Source: Verrucomicrobiia bacterium
GTDB lineage: Bacteria; Verrucomicrobiota; Verrucomicrobiia; Opitutales; Opitutaceae
Assembly (NCBI GenBank): GCA_030424825.1
Contig: JAUHWE010000237.1
Coordinates: 1-7,097 of the forward strand
DNA length: 7,097 nucleotides
Direction of reading: 5' to 3'
The notes below the pieces were generated by a model that worked only from the letters and a program-made list of their open reading frames with translations, did no database searches and was not told the DNA's origin. Both the position numbers and the translations under genes were made by a program. Positions 6,139 through 7,097 of this stretch are shown piece after piece (position 1 is the first letter of the stretch; every line of letters begins with the position of its first letter).

Positions 6139-6147
6139 TTTTCCGGT

Positions 6148-6152
6148 TCCTT
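6148..6152 (-). promoter_or_regulatory. Shine-Dalgarno of rpmC
   Basis: AAGGA (in TAAGGAA) on the minus strand lies nine bases before the rpmC ATG, between the rplP stop and rpmC. Confidence 0.65.
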
Positions 6153-6159
6153 AGTAGGA

Positions 6160-6582
6160 TCAATCCATGTTTTCACGCACTACAAAGCGCGTCTTAAAGG
6201 GAAGTTTGGTGTCGGCTAGGCGCATGGCTTCGCGAGCGACAGAGAGGGTTACCCCTGCTAGTTCGAAAAGAATCAATCCGGGCTTAACGACCGCCACGTA
6301 ATGATCGACAGGTCCTTTACCCTTACCCATACGGGTTTCGAGAGGCTTCTTTGTGATTGGCTTGTGAGGGAATACTCGAATCCAGAGTTTTCCTTTACGC
6401 TTCATATGACGCGTAATGGCAACACGGGCCGCTTCGATCTGGTTCCCTGTAAAGTATCCACGACCCAATGCTTGAATCGCATAGTCGCCAAACGCCATAG
6501 TGTCGCCGCCCTTAGCATTGCCGCGCATGCGGCCCTTCATGGACTTCCGATATTTTGTACGTGATGGAGTGAGTGCTGGCAT
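6160..6582 (-). CDS. rplP: 50S ribosomal protein L16
   Basis: L16 is a late-assembling large-subunit protein near the A and P sites; it helps position the tRNA elbow and the peptidyl-transferase region. The 140 residues match the family. [19 protein letters not shown] (9-27) is the conserved N-terminal segment. [35 protein letters not shown] (38-72) and the loop [18 protein letters not shown] (80-97) follow. Arg84 corresponds to the arginine (Arg81 in E. coli) hydroxylated by YcfD-type oxygenases in some bacteria. The C-terminus [19 protein letters not shown] is canonical. The start is 17 bp after rpsC without a clear Shine-Dalgarno. Confidence 0.98.
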   Translation of the reverse strand: MPALTPSRTKYRKSMKGRMRGNAKGGDTMAFGDYAIQALGRGYFTGNQIEAARVAITRHMKRKGKLWIRVFPHKPITKKPLETRMGKGKGPVDHYVAVVKPGLILFELAGVTLSVAREAMRLADTKLPFKTRFVVRENMD

Positions 6583-6599
6583 AGCTCAGTAAAGTAGGT

Positions 6600-7097
6600 T
6601 TATTGTTCGTCCTTTTTGAATACCCAGCACTTTACGCCAATAATGCCGTAAACTGTCCTGGCTTCTGATGTACCGTAGTCAATTTCCTCGCGCAACGTAT
6701 GGAGAGGCACACTACCTTGGCGTTGTACTTCAGTCCGAGCGATATCCGCTCCACCAAGTCTTCCACCAACTTGTACCTTAATTCCCTCGGCGCCGAGACT
6801 CATAGCGATTTGAACCGCCTTCTTCATGGCACGCCTAAAAGAAATACGACGCTCCAGCTGAAGCGCGACATTGTCCGCGACGAGCTTCGCTTCGAGCTCA
6901 GGCTTTTTAACTTCCTGGATGTCGAGAAGGATTTCTCGTCCAGTCATAACGGAAAGCTCTTCCTTGATCTTCTCGATCTCCTGCCCTTTACGACCGATGA
7001 CGATGCCTGGGCGGGCGGTGAAGATTTTAACACGGACACGTGAAGAGGCACGCTCGATAAAGATGCGAGGCACAGAAGCGTACTTCAGCTTCTCCAT
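6600..7097 (-). CDS. rpsC: 30S ribosomal protein S3 (5' end outside window)
   Basis: S3 sits in the head of the small subunit at the mRNA entry channel and takes part in unwinding mRNA with S4 and S5. The visible 165 residues begin at the window edge. The Met at 7097 is an internal codon, aligning with about residue 45 of E. coli S3, so roughly 45-50 N-terminal residues lie outside. The KH domain is clear: [20 protein letters not shown], with GRKG at visible residues 35-38. The C-terminal domain has [33 protein letters not shown] and [22 protein letters not shown]. It ends at [13 protein letters not shown], lacking the ~20-residue tail of E. coli S3. rplV, rpsS and rplB probably lie upstream, as in other S10 operons. 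Confidence 0.97.
   Translation of the reverse strand: MEKLKYASVPRIFIERASSRVRVKIFTARPGIVIGRKGQEIEKIKEELSVMTGREILLDIQEVKKPELEAKLVADNVALQLERRISFRRAMKKAVQIAMSLGAEGIKVQVGGRLGGADIARTEVQRQGSVPLHTLREEIDYGTSEARTVYGIIGVKCWVFKKDEQ

Noticed and set aside
7095..7097. ATG at the window edge as the true start of rpsC
   Set aside because: Alignment by eye with S3 puts this Met well inside the protein; the conserved N-terminal segment must lie beyond the window.

Overview
This window is one continuous block of ribosomal-protein genes, all on the minus strand: the end of an S10-type operon running into an spc-type operon. In transcription order (right to left) it holds rpsC (S3, 5' end outside the window), rplP (L16), rpmC (L29), rpsQ (S17), rplN (L14), rplX (L24), rplE (L5), rpsN (S14), rpsH (S8), rplF (L6), rplR (L18), rpsE (S5), rplO (L15) and secY (3' end outside the window). 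The order matches the classic bacterial S10/spc arrangement except that rpmD (L30), normally between rpsE and rplO, is missing. I see no plus-strand gene, RNA gene, mobile element, CRISPR array, intrinsic terminator or convincing promoter.

Organism: a bacterium of middling GC, most likely from the PVC group and plausibly Verrucomicrobiota (Opitutae-like). The reasons are the L15 N-terminus (MRLHNL, then a Cys-containing Gly-rich segment), the style of SecY, the zinc-free long S14 and the absence of rpmD. This placement rests on recalled family resemblance, not a search.

Layout: the genes are packed 2 to 26 bp apart, with three wider gaps: 50 bp before rplE, 92 bp before rpsH and 46 bp before rplR. 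Each of these holds small inverted repeats of uncertain meaning. Clear Shine-Dalgarno sequences precede only rpmC, rplN, rplX and rplF; the other visible starts have weak or no such signal.

How the genes work together: the products build both ribosomal subunits (S3, S5, S8, S14, S17 in 30S; L5, L6, L14, L15, L16, L18, L24, L29 in 50S). SecY forms the membrane channel that receives chains leaving the ribosome near L29 and L24. The oddities are lineage-style changes to core genes: a Gly/Arg-rich repeat extension on S5 encoded by an 18-bp tandem array, acidic tails on L5, S17 and L15, a short L24 whose frame stays open past its stop to an ATGA junction with rplE, and no rpmD. I found no new biological system here; this is a core housekeeping operon with a few features worth a second look.
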